A stretch of DNA of 13,444 bases, taken from contig CAJUIQ010000019.1 in the NCBI GenBank assembly GCA_910586545.1, positions 21,295 to 34,738 on the forward strand, written 5' to 3'. The position numbers were made by a program, and so were the translations under genes. Every line of letters starts with the position of its first letter. Within the stretch, counting starts at the first letter, position 1. The notes under the pieces are model-generated. The model was given only the letters and a program-made list of their open reading frames with translations, was not told the origin of the DNA and made no database searches. This document shows, piece by piece, positions 1 to 6,721 of the stretch. The stretch comes from an uncultured Eubacteriales bacterium. Its GTDB lineage: Bacteria; Bacillota; Clostridia; Oscillospirales; CAG-272.

Positions 1-1
1 A

Positions 2-649
2 CCGGCAGTGGATGGGAATGTACTGCGGGTAATCTCCCGCCTGTTGGAATGGGATGCGGATCTATCCGGCGCCGCTGAAAAAAAGCAGGTGGCAAGCTTG
101 CTTGCGGCCGTTTATCCCCAGGGGCGGTGCGGGGATTTTACCCAGGCGCTGATGGAACTTGGGGCAGTCGTGTGCGTTCCAGGGGCATGTCCAAAATGTG
201 GGCTGTGTCCCCTGCGGCATTTGTGCGGCGCCTTTGCGGCGGGAACCCAGGCGGCCTTTCCCGTAATACCACCTAAGAAGCCCCGACGGAAGGAGGACAA
301 AACAGTATTTCTTCTGCGCTGCGGAGACAGGATTGCTTTGCGGCGCCGCAGCGAAAATGGACTGCTAGGGGGATTGTGGGAGTTTCCGAATGTGGAAGGG
401 CATTTGGATTCTGCCGGCGCAGCGGCCTGGGCAAAAGAGCAGGGTATATGCTGTGGGGAAATAGACCGGAGAGCGTCAAAAAAGCATATATTTACCCATA
501 TTGAATGGCACATGGATTGTTATTTGATTTTATGCGCGCATACAGCTGGTGATTTTTATTGGGTGACAGAGCAGGCTTTGCTAAAAGAGATATCGCTGCC
601 TACAGCCTTTCGAAAGTTTTTGGGGGATGTGCTTACAGATTTATTGTAA
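2..649 (+). CDS. mutY: A/G-specific adenine glycosylase MutY (5' end outside window)
   Basis: Base-excision repair enzyme that removes adenine mispaired with 8-oxoguanine. The reading frame is already open at base 2, so the N-terminal catalytic half lies off-window; about 215 residues remain of the usual 350 or so. The first visible residues, PAVDGNVLRV, match the family's helix-hairpin-helix end, and the Asp at 11-13 corresponds to the known catalytic Asp. A [4Fe-4S] cluster loop follows with Cys codons at 173, 197, 206 and 224 (C-x7-C-x2-C-x5-C) and one extra Cys at 188. The C-terminal half is the NUDIX-like 8-oxoG-recognition domain: LLGGLWEFP near 365-391 and FTHIEW near 491-508. The GTG at 8 is an internal Val codon, not a start. 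The gene is clearly G+C-richer than the next one (38 of 60 bases at 181-240). Its last 17 bases overlap the end of the convergent NERD gene. Confidence 0.95.
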   Translation, partial: PAVDGNVLRVISRLLEWDADLSGAAEKKQVASLLAAVYPQGRCGDFTQALMELGAVVCVPGACPKCGLCPLRHLCGAFAAGTQAAFPVIPPKKPRRKEDKTVFLLRCGDRIALRRRSENGLLGGLWEFPNVEGHLDSAGAAAWAKEQGICCGEIDRRASKKHIFTHIEWHMDCYLILCAHTAGDFYWVTEQALLKEISLPTAFRKFLGDVLTDLL

Positions 650-1367
650 ATCGGCACCTGGGATAACTGCTGCATCCCATAAATAGACCATACTTTCCAC
701 GCCGCTCCACAAGTTTGCTGCCGCAACGGGGACAAATATTTTTCGCTATCGAATGTTCCCGTTCGATCACATCCTGATGAATTGCCTTAATGTGATCTTT
801 TCTGGCATTTTTAGAATGTATATTAGAATTCTTGATTTTATTGGTAATTGTATACATTTGATCGGTGCTCAGCTTCGTGCTCTTATATGAACGAATTGCT
901 TTGCGCAGTTGGGTTGTATATACGATTTTTTTCGACTGTACCTTTACATTTGCTCCTGTGGAGAAAACAACGATGGGAATGAACATATCTTCTGTAAGTT
1001 CCAGCAGTTCGGCCAGCGTCTTCATGTGGCCATAATTTTGCTTTAACGGATTGTAAAAGGTATATTTTTTGTTTTGAGTCCACTTTTCTCCCTGCACACT
1101 GCCGGTGATGTAGCCTCTATAATTTTTTGTTTCTATAACAAAAATTCCATATAGGGAGATTACTATGTGATCAATTTGTGTAGTCTTTCCATCTTTCTTA
1201 CACAGCATTACGTTGTTTAGGATTTGATACTGTTCTTGCGGCAAGGTAGATAATATGATATCCACCGTCTTTTCTCCAAACCATCCTTTACATTTTGGAT
1301 AGATAGCACCAAGAAAAAATGCCAGAAGAAAAAATATAATAATTGTAAAATAATCCTGAAATTGCAT
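633..1367 (-). CDS. Membrane-anchored NERD-domain protein with topoisomerase-type zinc ribbon
   Basis: A 244-residue protein of unproven function. Residues about 7-23 form one hydrophobic N-terminal segment (FTIIIFFLLAFFLGAIY), probably a membrane anchor. A NERD (nuclease-related) domain follows, related to the PD-(D/E)xK nuclease fold: GE at 31-32, IDHIVIS from 65 with D66, and IETK with E79 and K81. The C-terminus is a C4 zinc ribbon like those at the end of bacterial topoisomerase I (C212, C215, C232, C238; CPRCG...GCSSYPRC), which suggests nucleic-acid binding. The ATG at 1365-1367 was chosen over an upstream in-frame start at 1454 because AGAGGA sits 7 bases before it and the hydrophobic segment begins right after. 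The gene is AT-rich (23 G+C in the 60 bases at 841-900), unlike mutY, which hints at transfer. A DNA-processing or defence role is inference only. Confidence 0.85.
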   Translation of the reverse strand: MQFQDYFTIIIFFLLAFFLGAIYPKCKGWFGEKTVDIILSTLPQEQYQILNNVMLCKKDGKTTQIDHIVISLYGIFVIETKNYRGYITGSVQGEKWTQNKKYTFYNPLKQNYGHMKTLAELLELTEDMFIPIVVFSTGANVKVQSKKIVYTTQLRKAIRSYKSTKLSTDQMYTITNKIKNSNIHSKNARKDHIKAIHQDVIEREHSIAKNICPRCGSKLVERRGKYGLFMGCSSYPRCRFTINL

Positions 1368-1472
1368 GTTTGTGTCCTCTACTATATGTAATAATAAATC
1401 TTGGTAAATACCAGAAAAACGAACTGGAGCGTGGGTTGGTGCGATGAATATCATGATTTGATGATTGACTTC

Positions 1473-1501
1473 TTGACAAAACCGAGGTTTTCGTGTAAAC
1501 T
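1473..1501 (+). promoter_or_regulatory. Sigma-A-type promoter for the MATE gene
   Basis: A perfect TTGACA -35 box (1473-1478), a 17-base spacer, and a weaker -10 box TAAACT (1496-1501, four of six matches). Transcription would begin near 1508. The spacer holds a palindrome (separate entry), so the promoter is probably controlled by a repressor or activator. It points at the MATE gene at 1637, with an intrinsic terminator in between. Confidence 0.6.
1478..1491. promoter_or_regulatory. Palindromic operator candidate between -35 and -10
   Basis: AAAACC-GA-GGTTTT is a perfect inverted repeat with 6-base arms and a 2-base centre. It starts on the last base of the -35 box and ends 4 bases before the -10 box, a classic position for a repressor or MerR-like activator site. 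No regulator gene lies beside it in this window, so the protein that binds it is unknown. That it works as an operator is inferred from position and symmetry. Confidence 0.4.
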
Positions 1502-1525
1502 ATAGAAGTCGAACAGCTATAAGGG

Positions 1526-1562
1526 CGTAGAATCGCGACGATTCTACGTCTTTATTTTTTTA
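1526..1562 (+). terminator. Intrinsic terminator in the leader of the MATE gene
   Basis: CGTAGAATCG (1526-1535) and CGATTCTACG (1539-1548) form a perfect 10-bp stem with a CGA loop, followed by TCTTTATTTTTTT. It lies about 18 bases after the predicted transcription start and 75 bases before the MATE start codon. It would stop most transcripts from the upstream promoter at about 50 nucleotides, so it is either an attenuator or the end of a very short RNA. I see no clear competing antiterminator hairpin. Confidence 0.7.
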
Positions 1563-1636
1563 TGTTCTTCGCAGTTTTCAGGCAGCTTTCTCTCTGATAA
1601 AGACTCCAAAAAATTAATGATACCAAGGAGGATTTT

Positions 1637-3034
1637 ATGACTCAGGCAGAAACCAGTCAGTTTTTGGGGACGGAAAAAATCGGAAAGCTTATGTTGAAAT
1701 TTTCCATTCCCTGCGTACTCTCGCTTTTAGTAAGCGCGCTCTATAATATTGTTGATCAAATTTTTATTGGAAACAGTGAATTAAGTGCACTTGGAAACGC
1801 GGCGACAGGTGTCGTCTTTCCAATCTTTATTATTGCCCAAGCCTTTGCTTGGTGCTTCGGTGACGGTTGTGCCGCCTACCTGAATATTTGTCAAGGGAAA
1901 AAGGATACACAATCTGCACACAAGGCAATCGGAACAGGAATGATCATTACGCTGTTTACAAGCATTGTGCTAATGGCGGTATTTTTTCCGTTAAAAACAC
2001 AACTTTTAACGCTTTTTGGCGCTTCGGAAAATAGCATTGGAATGGCAGTCGAGTATTTCAACATCATTTTAGCATTTTTTCCTGTGTATATGCTTTCTAA
2101 TATGATGAACGCAGTTGTCCGTGCGGACGGAAGCCCCTCTTGGTCGATGGCTTCTATGCTGGTTGGCGCAATCATTAACATTGTTTTAGACCCCGTATTT
2201 ATTTTTGGTTTGCATTGGGGTATGAAAGGCGCGGCTCTTGCTACGGTAATTGGACAGGTTGTCTCCTTTGTGATTAGTTTTCTTTACTTTTTCCGCACCA
2301 AGACTTTCAAGCTTACAAAGAAAAGCTTTATACTCGATTTCAAAGCGTTTGCCGAGGCTCTGAAGCTCGGTACCTCTTCATTCATAACGCAAATGACGAT
2401 TGTGATTATTTCGTTGGTCTGCAACATTATGCTTGCAAAGTACGGCGCAATGTCGCGTTACGGCGTGGATATACCGATTGCGATTATTGGTATTGAAAGC
2501 AAGGTTTTTACCGTTGTAATCAACTTGGTTGTTGGAATTGTCCTCGGCTGTCAGCCGATTATCGGCTACAATATGGGTGCGAAAAAATATGGCAGAGTAA
2601 AGAAACTCTATAAATCTATTCTTTTATGTACGATTATAATTGGCGCTGCTTCAACATTGCTGTTTGAGTTAGCTCCGCGGTCGGTCGTTGGTATTTTTGG
2701 AACGCCTACGAACATCCCGAATCCAGAAGATTATTGGATTTTCGCTGAAAAAACTTTCCGCATATTTCTTGCGCTTGTCACTTTTACATGTATTATAAAA
2801 ATGACTTCTATTTTCTTTCAGGCAGTTGGAAAACCGGCACAGGCGGTTATTTCTTCGATGATACGAGATATTATTTGCTTTGTTCCATTGATTCTGATTT
2901 TGCCTAAATTCTTTGGTATCGAGGGTATTTTATTCGCCGCACCTATTGCGGATTTTATCGCCATGATTGTAGCGGCAGCTTTAACTATGGTGTTTATGCG
3001 GTCGTTGAAAATGAGCCGCTCGAAACAAAATTGA
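1637..3034 (+). CDS. MATE family efflux transporter (MepA-like)
   Basis: Multidrug/toxin exporter of the MATE superfamily: an inner-membrane antiporter that exchanges Na+ or H+ for cationic drugs or metabolites. At 465 residues it has family length, with about 12 hydrophobic segments throughout. The N-terminal half opens with the typical LMLKFSIPCVLSLLVSALYN (19-38) then VDQIFIGN (39-46); the second MatE repeat begins near residue 244 (LGTSSFITQ). Ends in a short basic tail (SLKMSRSKQN). The start is fixed by AAGGAGG at 1625-1631, five bases before the ATG. It stands alone between two minus-strand genes, with its own promoter and leader terminator before it and a strong terminator after it, so it is a single-gene unit. 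It is most like clostridial MepA-type pumps; the substrate cannot be told from sequence. Confidence 0.92.
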   Translation: MTQAETSQFLGTEKIGKLMLKFSIPCVLSLLVSALYNIVDQIFIGNSELSALGNAATGVVFPIFIIAQAFAWCFGDGCAAYLNICQGKKDTQSAHKAIGTGMIITLFTSIVLMAVFFPLKTQLLTLFGASENSIGMAVEYFNIILAFFPVYMLSNMMNAVVRADGSPSWSMASMLVGAIINIVLDPVFIFGLHWGMKGAALATVIGQVVSFVISFLYFFRTKTFKLTKKSFILDFKAFAEALKLGTSSFITQMTIVIISLVCNIMLAKYGAMSRYGVDIPIAIIGIESKVFTVVINLVVGIVLGCQPIIGYNMGAKKYGRVKKLYKSILLCTIIIGAASTLLFELAPRSVVGIFGTPTNIPNPEDYWIFAEKTFRIFLALVTFTCIIKMTSIFFQAVGKPAQAVISSMIRDIICFVPLILILPKFFGIEGILFAAPIADFIAMIVAAALTMVFMRSLKMSRSKQN

Positions 3035-3107
3035 CTAGGGTCTGACGGGGGGAGTCGTATATTTCTTTTTCTGTCATCAGCCTTTTTATGGCGATAAACC
3101 TAAATAC

Positions 3108-3136
3108 AAAAAGAGTGGGAATATCCCACTCTTTTT
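3108..3136. terminator. Bidirectional intrinsic terminator between MATE gene and typA
   Basis: AAAAAGAGTGGGA (3108-3120), loop ATA, TCCCACTCTTTTT (3124-3136): a perfect 13-bp stem ending in five T on either strand. It lies 73 bases after the MATE stop and 10 bases beyond the original typA stop at 3147, so it serves both convergent genes. Confidence 0.9.
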
Positions 3137-3146
3137 ACATGCAATT

Positions 3147-3311
3147 TTATACGCCTTTTCGCGCCCGGGACTCTTCTTTCAGGCGCAGTTCTGTATTCAA
3201 AGTCCGTTTGCGCAGACGGATAGATTTCGGAGTAACCTCGATAAGTTCATCGTCGCCGATAAACTCAATTGCCTGTTCCAAACTAAACTGCTTATGGGGC
3301 ACCAGACGCAG
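3147..3311 (-). pseudogene. typA: Out-of-frame C-terminal remnant of typA
   Basis: From the CTG codon at 3311 down to the TAA at 3147 the sequence encodes the normal TypA end: LRLVPHKQFSLEQ, IGDDELIEVTPKSIRLRKR, then a basic tail, 54 residues in all. It lies in a different frame from the 5' part. Only 8 bases (3312-3319) separate the LT codons from this tail, where the family has about 10 codons. That fits a 22-base deletion rather than a single-base slip. The tail shows no other decay (no stops, conserved residues kept), so the break is recent or artefactual. Confidence 0.85.
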
Positions 3312-4957
3312 CGGATGGATGTGAGATGCTTTTTCTTGCACACATTCAGCGCAATATCCATCTGCTTGGGACATTCCCCAACAATCATGCCTTCATATAC
3401 CGGCGTCTGCACGCCGATAAACATTACGCCTCTGTCCTGTGCGTTATACAAGCCGTAGGAGGTAGACTCACCCTGCTCGCTTGCAATAAGCGATCCAGTA
3501 TACCGCACGGTGATATCTCCTTTATGGGGCTGATATCCTGCAAAAACAGAACTGATGATGCCCTCGCCCCGGGTGTCGGTTAAAAACTCGCTGCGGTATC
3601 CAAAAAGCCCTCTGGCAGGGATGGAATACTCGATTTTCATGCGGCTACCCCGCAGGTTCATTTCCAACAGTTCTCCTTTACGGGAGCCAAGCTTTTCAAT
3701 GACAGTTCCCACGTAAGCTTCCGGTACCTCTACTGTTACCTGTTCCATAGGTTCGCAAAGCTTGCCGTCAATTTCCTGCATAAGTACATGCGGCGTGGAA
3801 CAGCAAAGCTCAAATCCTTCCCGGCGCATGGTTTCAATCAGAATAGACAGATGCATCTCGCCTCGCCCGGCCACCTTGAAGCTGTCGGTAGTATCTCCGT
3901 CGGATACCCGGAGAGACACGTCCCGCAGGGTTTCTTTATACAGTCTGTCCCGAATTTGACGAGATGTAACAAACTTGCCTTCTCTGCCGGCAAAGGGGCT
4001 GTCGTTTACGGAGAAGGTCATTTCCATAGTAGGCTGGCTTACCTTTACAAACTCCAGGGCTTCCGGATTCGTAGGCGCAGTAATGGTATCGCCGATGGTA
4101 ATATCCTCCGCGCCGGAGAAGCATACAATATCTCCCATGGAGGCGCTTTCCACCGTAGCCTTGCCAAGACCGTCATACTGATATAGGGATACAATTTTCA
4201 TTTTTTTCGGCGGGGCGTCCGGTGTATGGTAGTTTACAATCACCGCTTCACTGCCGACTCGAACAGCTCCGCGTTCAATCCGGCCGATACCGATACGTCC
4301 GACATATTCGTTATAGTCGATAGAAGAGACCAGCATCTGCAAAGGTGCGTCCGGATCGCCTTCCGGCGCAGGAATATATTCCAGAATCGTGTCCAGGAGA
4401 GGCGTCAAATCTTCTCCCACACCGTGAGGATCAATGGAAGCGGTGCCTGCACGTCCGGAGCAGAACAGCATAGGAGAATCTAACTGTTCGTCGGTAGCGT
4501 CCAGATCCATCAGCAGCTCCAGCACCTCGTCAATTACTTCATCTACTCGAGAATCGGGACGGTCAATTTTGTTTACCACAACGATGACTCGGTGTCCCAG
4601 TTCCATAGCCCGGCCCAACACAAAACGAGTTTGCGGCATAGGTCCTTCCGCCGCATCCACTAAAAGGATTACGCCGTTGACCATTTTCAGAATCCGTTCC
4701 ACTTCGCCACCGAAATCTGCGTGTCCGGGGGTGTCTACAATGTTGATTTTTATCCCTTTATATAAAACAGAGGTGTTTTTTGCGAGGATGGTAATGCCCC
4801 GTTCCCGTTCCAGGTCTCCCGAGTCCATAACCCGTTCCTGTACCACCTGATTTTCGTGGTATTCACCACACTGCTTGAGCATTTGATCCACCAGCGTCGT
4901 TTTTCCGTGGTCAACATGGGCGATGATGGCGACATTTCTCAGATCTTCTCGAATCAT
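3197..4957 (-). CDS. typA: Ribosome-associated GTPase TypA/BipA, C-terminus lost by frameshift
   Basis: Translational GTPase of the EF-G/LepA class that acts in ribosome assembly and stress growth. The G motifs are intact: AHVDHGKTT (13-21), RGITI (53-57), DTPGHADF (75-82), NKID (129-132) and SGRAG (167-171). The EF-G-like and TypA-specific domains continue normally to KKKHLT at residue 546. The expected LTN(I/M)RSSGxDxA stretch is then replaced by unrelated residues, ending at 586. The true C-terminal tail (LRLVP...) is present in the next frame, downstream to 3147. Restoring about 22 missing bases gives 610 residues, the normal family length. RBS AAAGGA lies 8 bases before the ATG; a promoter lies at 5003-5031. 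The product lacks the conserved end of the C-terminal domain, which is needed for ribosome binding in the family, so it is probably inactive unless this is an assembly error. Confidence 0.85.
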   Translation of the reverse strand: MIREDLRNVAIIAHVDHGKTTLVDQMLKQCGEYHENQVVQERVMDSGDLERERGITILAKNTSVLYKGIKINIVDTPGHADFGGEVERILKMVNGVILLVDAAEGPMPQTRFVLGRAMELGHRVIVVVNKIDRPDSRVDEVIDEVLELLMDLDATDEQLDSPMLFCSGRAGTASIDPHGVGEDLTPLLDTILEYIPAPEGDPDAPLQMLVSSIDYNEYVGRIGIGRIERGAVRVGSEAVIVNYHTPDAPPKKMKIVSLYQYDGLGKATVESASMGDIVCFSGAEDITIGDTITAPTNPEALEFVKVSQPTMEMTFSVNDSPFAGREGKFVTSRQIRDRLYKETLRDVSLRVSDGDTTDSFKVAGRGEMHLSILIETMRREGFELCCSTPHVLMQEIDGKLCEPMEQVTVEVPEAYVGTVIEKLGSRKGELLEMNLRGSRMKIEYSIPARGLFGYRSEFLTDTRGEGIISSVFAGYQPHKGDITVRYTGSLIASEQGESTSYGLYNAQDRGVMFIGVQTPVYEGMIVGECPKQMDIALNVCKKKHLTSIRCVWCPISSLVWNRQLSLSATMNLSRLLRNLSVCANGL

Positions 4958-5002
4958 GCAACGTTCCTTTCGATCATACGACTTTTTTACTTCAACTTAT
5001 TT

Positions 5003-5031
5003 AGTATACAACAAAAAACGCGGTGGGGCAA
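5003..5031 (-). promoter_or_regulatory. Promoter of typA
   Basis: Read on the minus strand: TTGCCC (5031-5026), a 17-base spacer, TATACT (5008-5003). The -10 box is 5/6 and the -35 box 4/6 against consensus. The start would fall near 4996, about 40 bases before the typA ATG. The -35 box overlaps the hairpin that follows cca. Confidence 0.55.
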
Positions 5032-5062
5032 CTGTAAATCCCATAAAATTTACTGCCGCCCC
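5025..5062 (-). terminator. Possible terminator hairpin after cca
   Basis: On the minus strand a 15-position stem (arms 5062-5048 and 5039-5025, with two G:U pairs and one A:A mismatch) encloses an 8-base loop, 24 bases after the cca stop. Six T follow at 5018-5013, but seven bases lie between stem and T-run, so termination may be weak and cca may read through into typA. Confidence 0.4.
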
Positions 5063-5085
5063 TCGCTTTTCCTTGTCTATTATGA

Positions 5086-6426
5086 TCACGTCTGCAGCGT
5101 CACCGCTTTTTGCAGCAGTGCGTGTTTCTCATTTTTTACTTCTCCATTTGCCACTGCGTCCAAAAGGGAAGCGAGAAGGCATCCAATTTGTGGCCCAGGC
5201 CGAATTCCTATACCAATTAAATCTACTCCGTTTACCGCAAGGCCGCTCACGTCTGCAGGAGCCCCCTCCTCTTGTAGCAGGCGGATCATTTTTTCCGTCG
5301 CGTCAATTTGAGAAAACTGGTCGTGGTAGGCGGGCGCTTGAGCGGACAAATCTGCCCGGCGGATTTGGGTCAGCAGCAGCGCGTCTTTATATCCTACCTG
5401 AAGCAGATATCGATGAATGGATATGCGGTCGGCAGCGGGCCGCAGATCGTGCCAGCGGATCAGGCGGCATACTTTTTCGATGGTCCGTTTGTCGCATCCA
5501 AGGTCGGTTAGCACCTGCCTGGCCATTTGCGCGCCGCGTTCCTGATGGCCTCGAAAATGGCGCACACCATTGGCGTCCTCCGTCATTACATACGGTTTTG
5601 CAATATCATGCAGCAACATGGTAAGACGCAGCAGCTGCCGGGGCGGGCAGGCTTCCACAGTCGCTGCAATGTGATCATATACTGTATAAATGTGGTGGGG
5701 ATTTTTTTGGTCGAAGCCCACCGCCTTTTCAAGGGGCGGAATCACAGTACACAGGGGCTTGACAAACTGCCGCATGACCCTTGCGACGTGTTTCCCGCAC
5801 AAAAATTTTACCAATTCTGAATAGATCCGCTGTACGGATATTTCGTGCAGCAGTGGACTACATTTATCGGCTGCTGCTACCAGTCTTGAATCGGCGGTAA
5901 AGCCTAACACGGAGCAAAATCGCATAGCGCGCAGAATGCGTAGAGCGTCTTCGGAGAAACGGGTATATGGGTCGCCTACGCAGGCCAGAATGCCGTGCCG
6001 CAACGCTTCCTTCCCGTGAAAAGGATCAATCAGGCCGGTGTCCGGCCGATAGGCCATTGCGTTGACGGTAAAATCCCGGCGGGCCAGGTCTTCTGTAAGG
6101 CTGTTCGTAAATTCTACCTTGTCTGGGTGACGGCCGTCTGTATATGTTCCATCTCGCCGAAAAGATGTAATCTCTACGGAATGTTCCTGGACAAGCACCG
6201 TTAAGGTGCCGAAGCGTGCGCCTGTGTCTACTATTCGATATCCATCAAAGGCACGCTTCAGTTTTTCGGGAGAAGCTGCCGCCGCAATATCATAATCCTG
6301 GGGCGGCAGCCCCATCAGCGCGTCTCGGACGCATCCGCCTACTAGATAACCAGTACATCCTTTGGAATCTAAATGCTCCAGCAATTTTGCTACATACTCC
6401 GGCAGCACGATTTTGCAGTTGTTCAT
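5086..6426 (-). CDS. cca: CCA tRNA nucleotidyltransferase with HD domain
   Basis: Adds or repairs the 3' CCA end of tRNAs from CTP and ATP. This is a class II enzyme of the poly(A) polymerase family, 446 residues. The nucleotidyltransferase head shows GGCVRD (30-35), DYDIA with metal-binding D44 and D46, EITSFR (85-90) and RRDFTVNAMAY (116-126). The RNA/nucleotide-binding neck region shows EDALRILRAMRF (159-170). An HD-type domain follows with LLHDIAKP (271-278, H273 and D274) and a further GH at 293-294, as in many bacterial CCA enzymes. The start is supported by GGAGGTGA ending 4 bases before the ATG. A poly(A) polymerase reading is possible, but in Firmicutes this architecture is normally Cca. 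It lies upstream of typA on the same strand and divergent from rplJ. Confidence 0.93.
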   Translation of the reverse strand: MNNCKIVLPEYVAKLLEHLDSKGCTGYLVGGCVRDALMGLPPQDYDIAAAASPEKLKRAFDGYRIVDTGARFGTLTVLVQEHSVEITSFRRDGTYTDGRHPDKVEFTNSLTEDLARRDFTVNAMAYRPDTGLIDPFHGKEALRHGILACVGDPYTRFSEDALRILRAMRFCSVLGFTADSRLVAAADKCSPLLHEISVQRIYSELVKFLCGKHVARVMRQFVKPLCTVIPPLEKAVGFDQKNPHHIYTVYDHIAATVEACPPRQLLRLTMLLHDIAKPYVMTEDANGVRHFRGHQERGAQMARQVLTDLGCDKRTIEKVCRLIRWHDLRPAADRISIHRYLLQVGYKDALLLTQIRRADLSAQAPAYHDQFSQIDATEKMIRLLQEEGAPADVSGLAVNGVDLIGIGIRPGPQIGCLLASLLDAVANGEVKNEKHALLQKAVTLQT

Positions 6427-6459
6427 ACGTCACCTCCGTGAATATATACAGCTAATAAT

Positions 6460-6489
6460 ATTGTACCACGAGTGGCGTCCCTGCGGCAA
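6460..6489 (-). promoter_or_regulatory. Promoter of cca
   Basis: On the minus strand: TTGCCG (6489-6484), an 18-base spacer, then TACAAT (6465-6460) preceded by TGG, an extended -10 element. Transcription would start about 28 bases before the cca ATG. It is divergent from the rplJL promoter about 35 bases away. Confidence 0.55.
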
Positions 6490-6522
6490 GAGGGATATAT
6501 CTACAAAAAATTAAAAAATCTC

Positions 6523-6551
6523 TTGACAGTCAGGAAAAAATATGCTATATT
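6523..6551 (+). promoter_or_regulatory. Strong promoter of rplJ-rplL
   Basis: TTGACA (6523-6528), a 17-base spacer, TATATT (6546-6551) with TGC directly before it (extended -10). The upstream bases 6503-6520 are A/T runs resembling an UP element. It is the strongest promoter in the window, as expected for ribosomal protein genes. The start would be near 6558. Confidence 0.85.
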
Positions 6552-6560
6552 ATATCCGTT

Positions 6561-6669
6561 CACCAAAGACAGCAGGTTTCGGTAAAAGCGTAAGCTTTCC
6601 TGCCGAGGAGACGCAATACAAGGGTATTTTCGTCTTTTTCGGCATGCCGGAAAAGACGTTTTCTTTTTG
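6561..6669 (+). ncRNA. Ribosomal protein L10 leader (autoregulatory attenuator)
   Basis: The 5' leader contains the conserved core of the known L10 leader: CCAAAGACAGCAGG (6563-6576) and TCCTGCCGAGGAGACG (6598-6613), with GCAGG pairing to CCTGC. In the family, the L10-L12 complex binds this structure to switch off its own operon. Two exclusive downstream folds are visible: an antiterminator pairing AGACG (6609-6613) with CGTCT (6631-6635) around an inner AATAC/GTATT hairpin, and the terminator at 6631-6658 that reuses CGTCT. Excess L10 would favour the terminator. The family call rests on recognised sequence and position before rplJ, not on a covariance search. Confidence 0.85.
6631..6669 (+). 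terminator. Attenuator terminator of the rplJ leader
   Basis: CGTCTTTTTCGGC (6631-6643) pairs with GCCGGAAAAGACG (6646-6658) with one G:U pair, followed by TTTTCTTTTT. It lies 52 bases before the rplJ start codon, within the L10 leader, so it regulates rplJL rather than ending an upstream gene. Confidence 0.85.
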
Positions 6670-6721
6670 CAAAAAGAGATGCGTCTGTGCCTGCGGCAAA
6701 TTTTAGAAGGAGGTATGGAAA

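Noticed and set aside
1402..1413. Palindrome TGGTAAATACCA upstream of the NERD gene as an operator
   Set aside because: The arms are only five bases and I could not define a credible promoter around it.
3035..3060. G-rich stretch after the MATE stop as a mobile-element end
   Set aside because: No inverted repeat partner, target duplication or transposase remnant nearby.
3312..3319. Programmed ribosomal frameshift in typA
   Set aside because: About seven conserved residues are missing as well as the frame, and no slippery heptamer is present, so a deletion explains it better.
3788..4186. Long plus-strand reading frames opposite typA, and similar ones opposite hsdR, cca and rplJ
   Set aside because: They are antisense shadows of well-supported genes and have no family features or ribosome sites.
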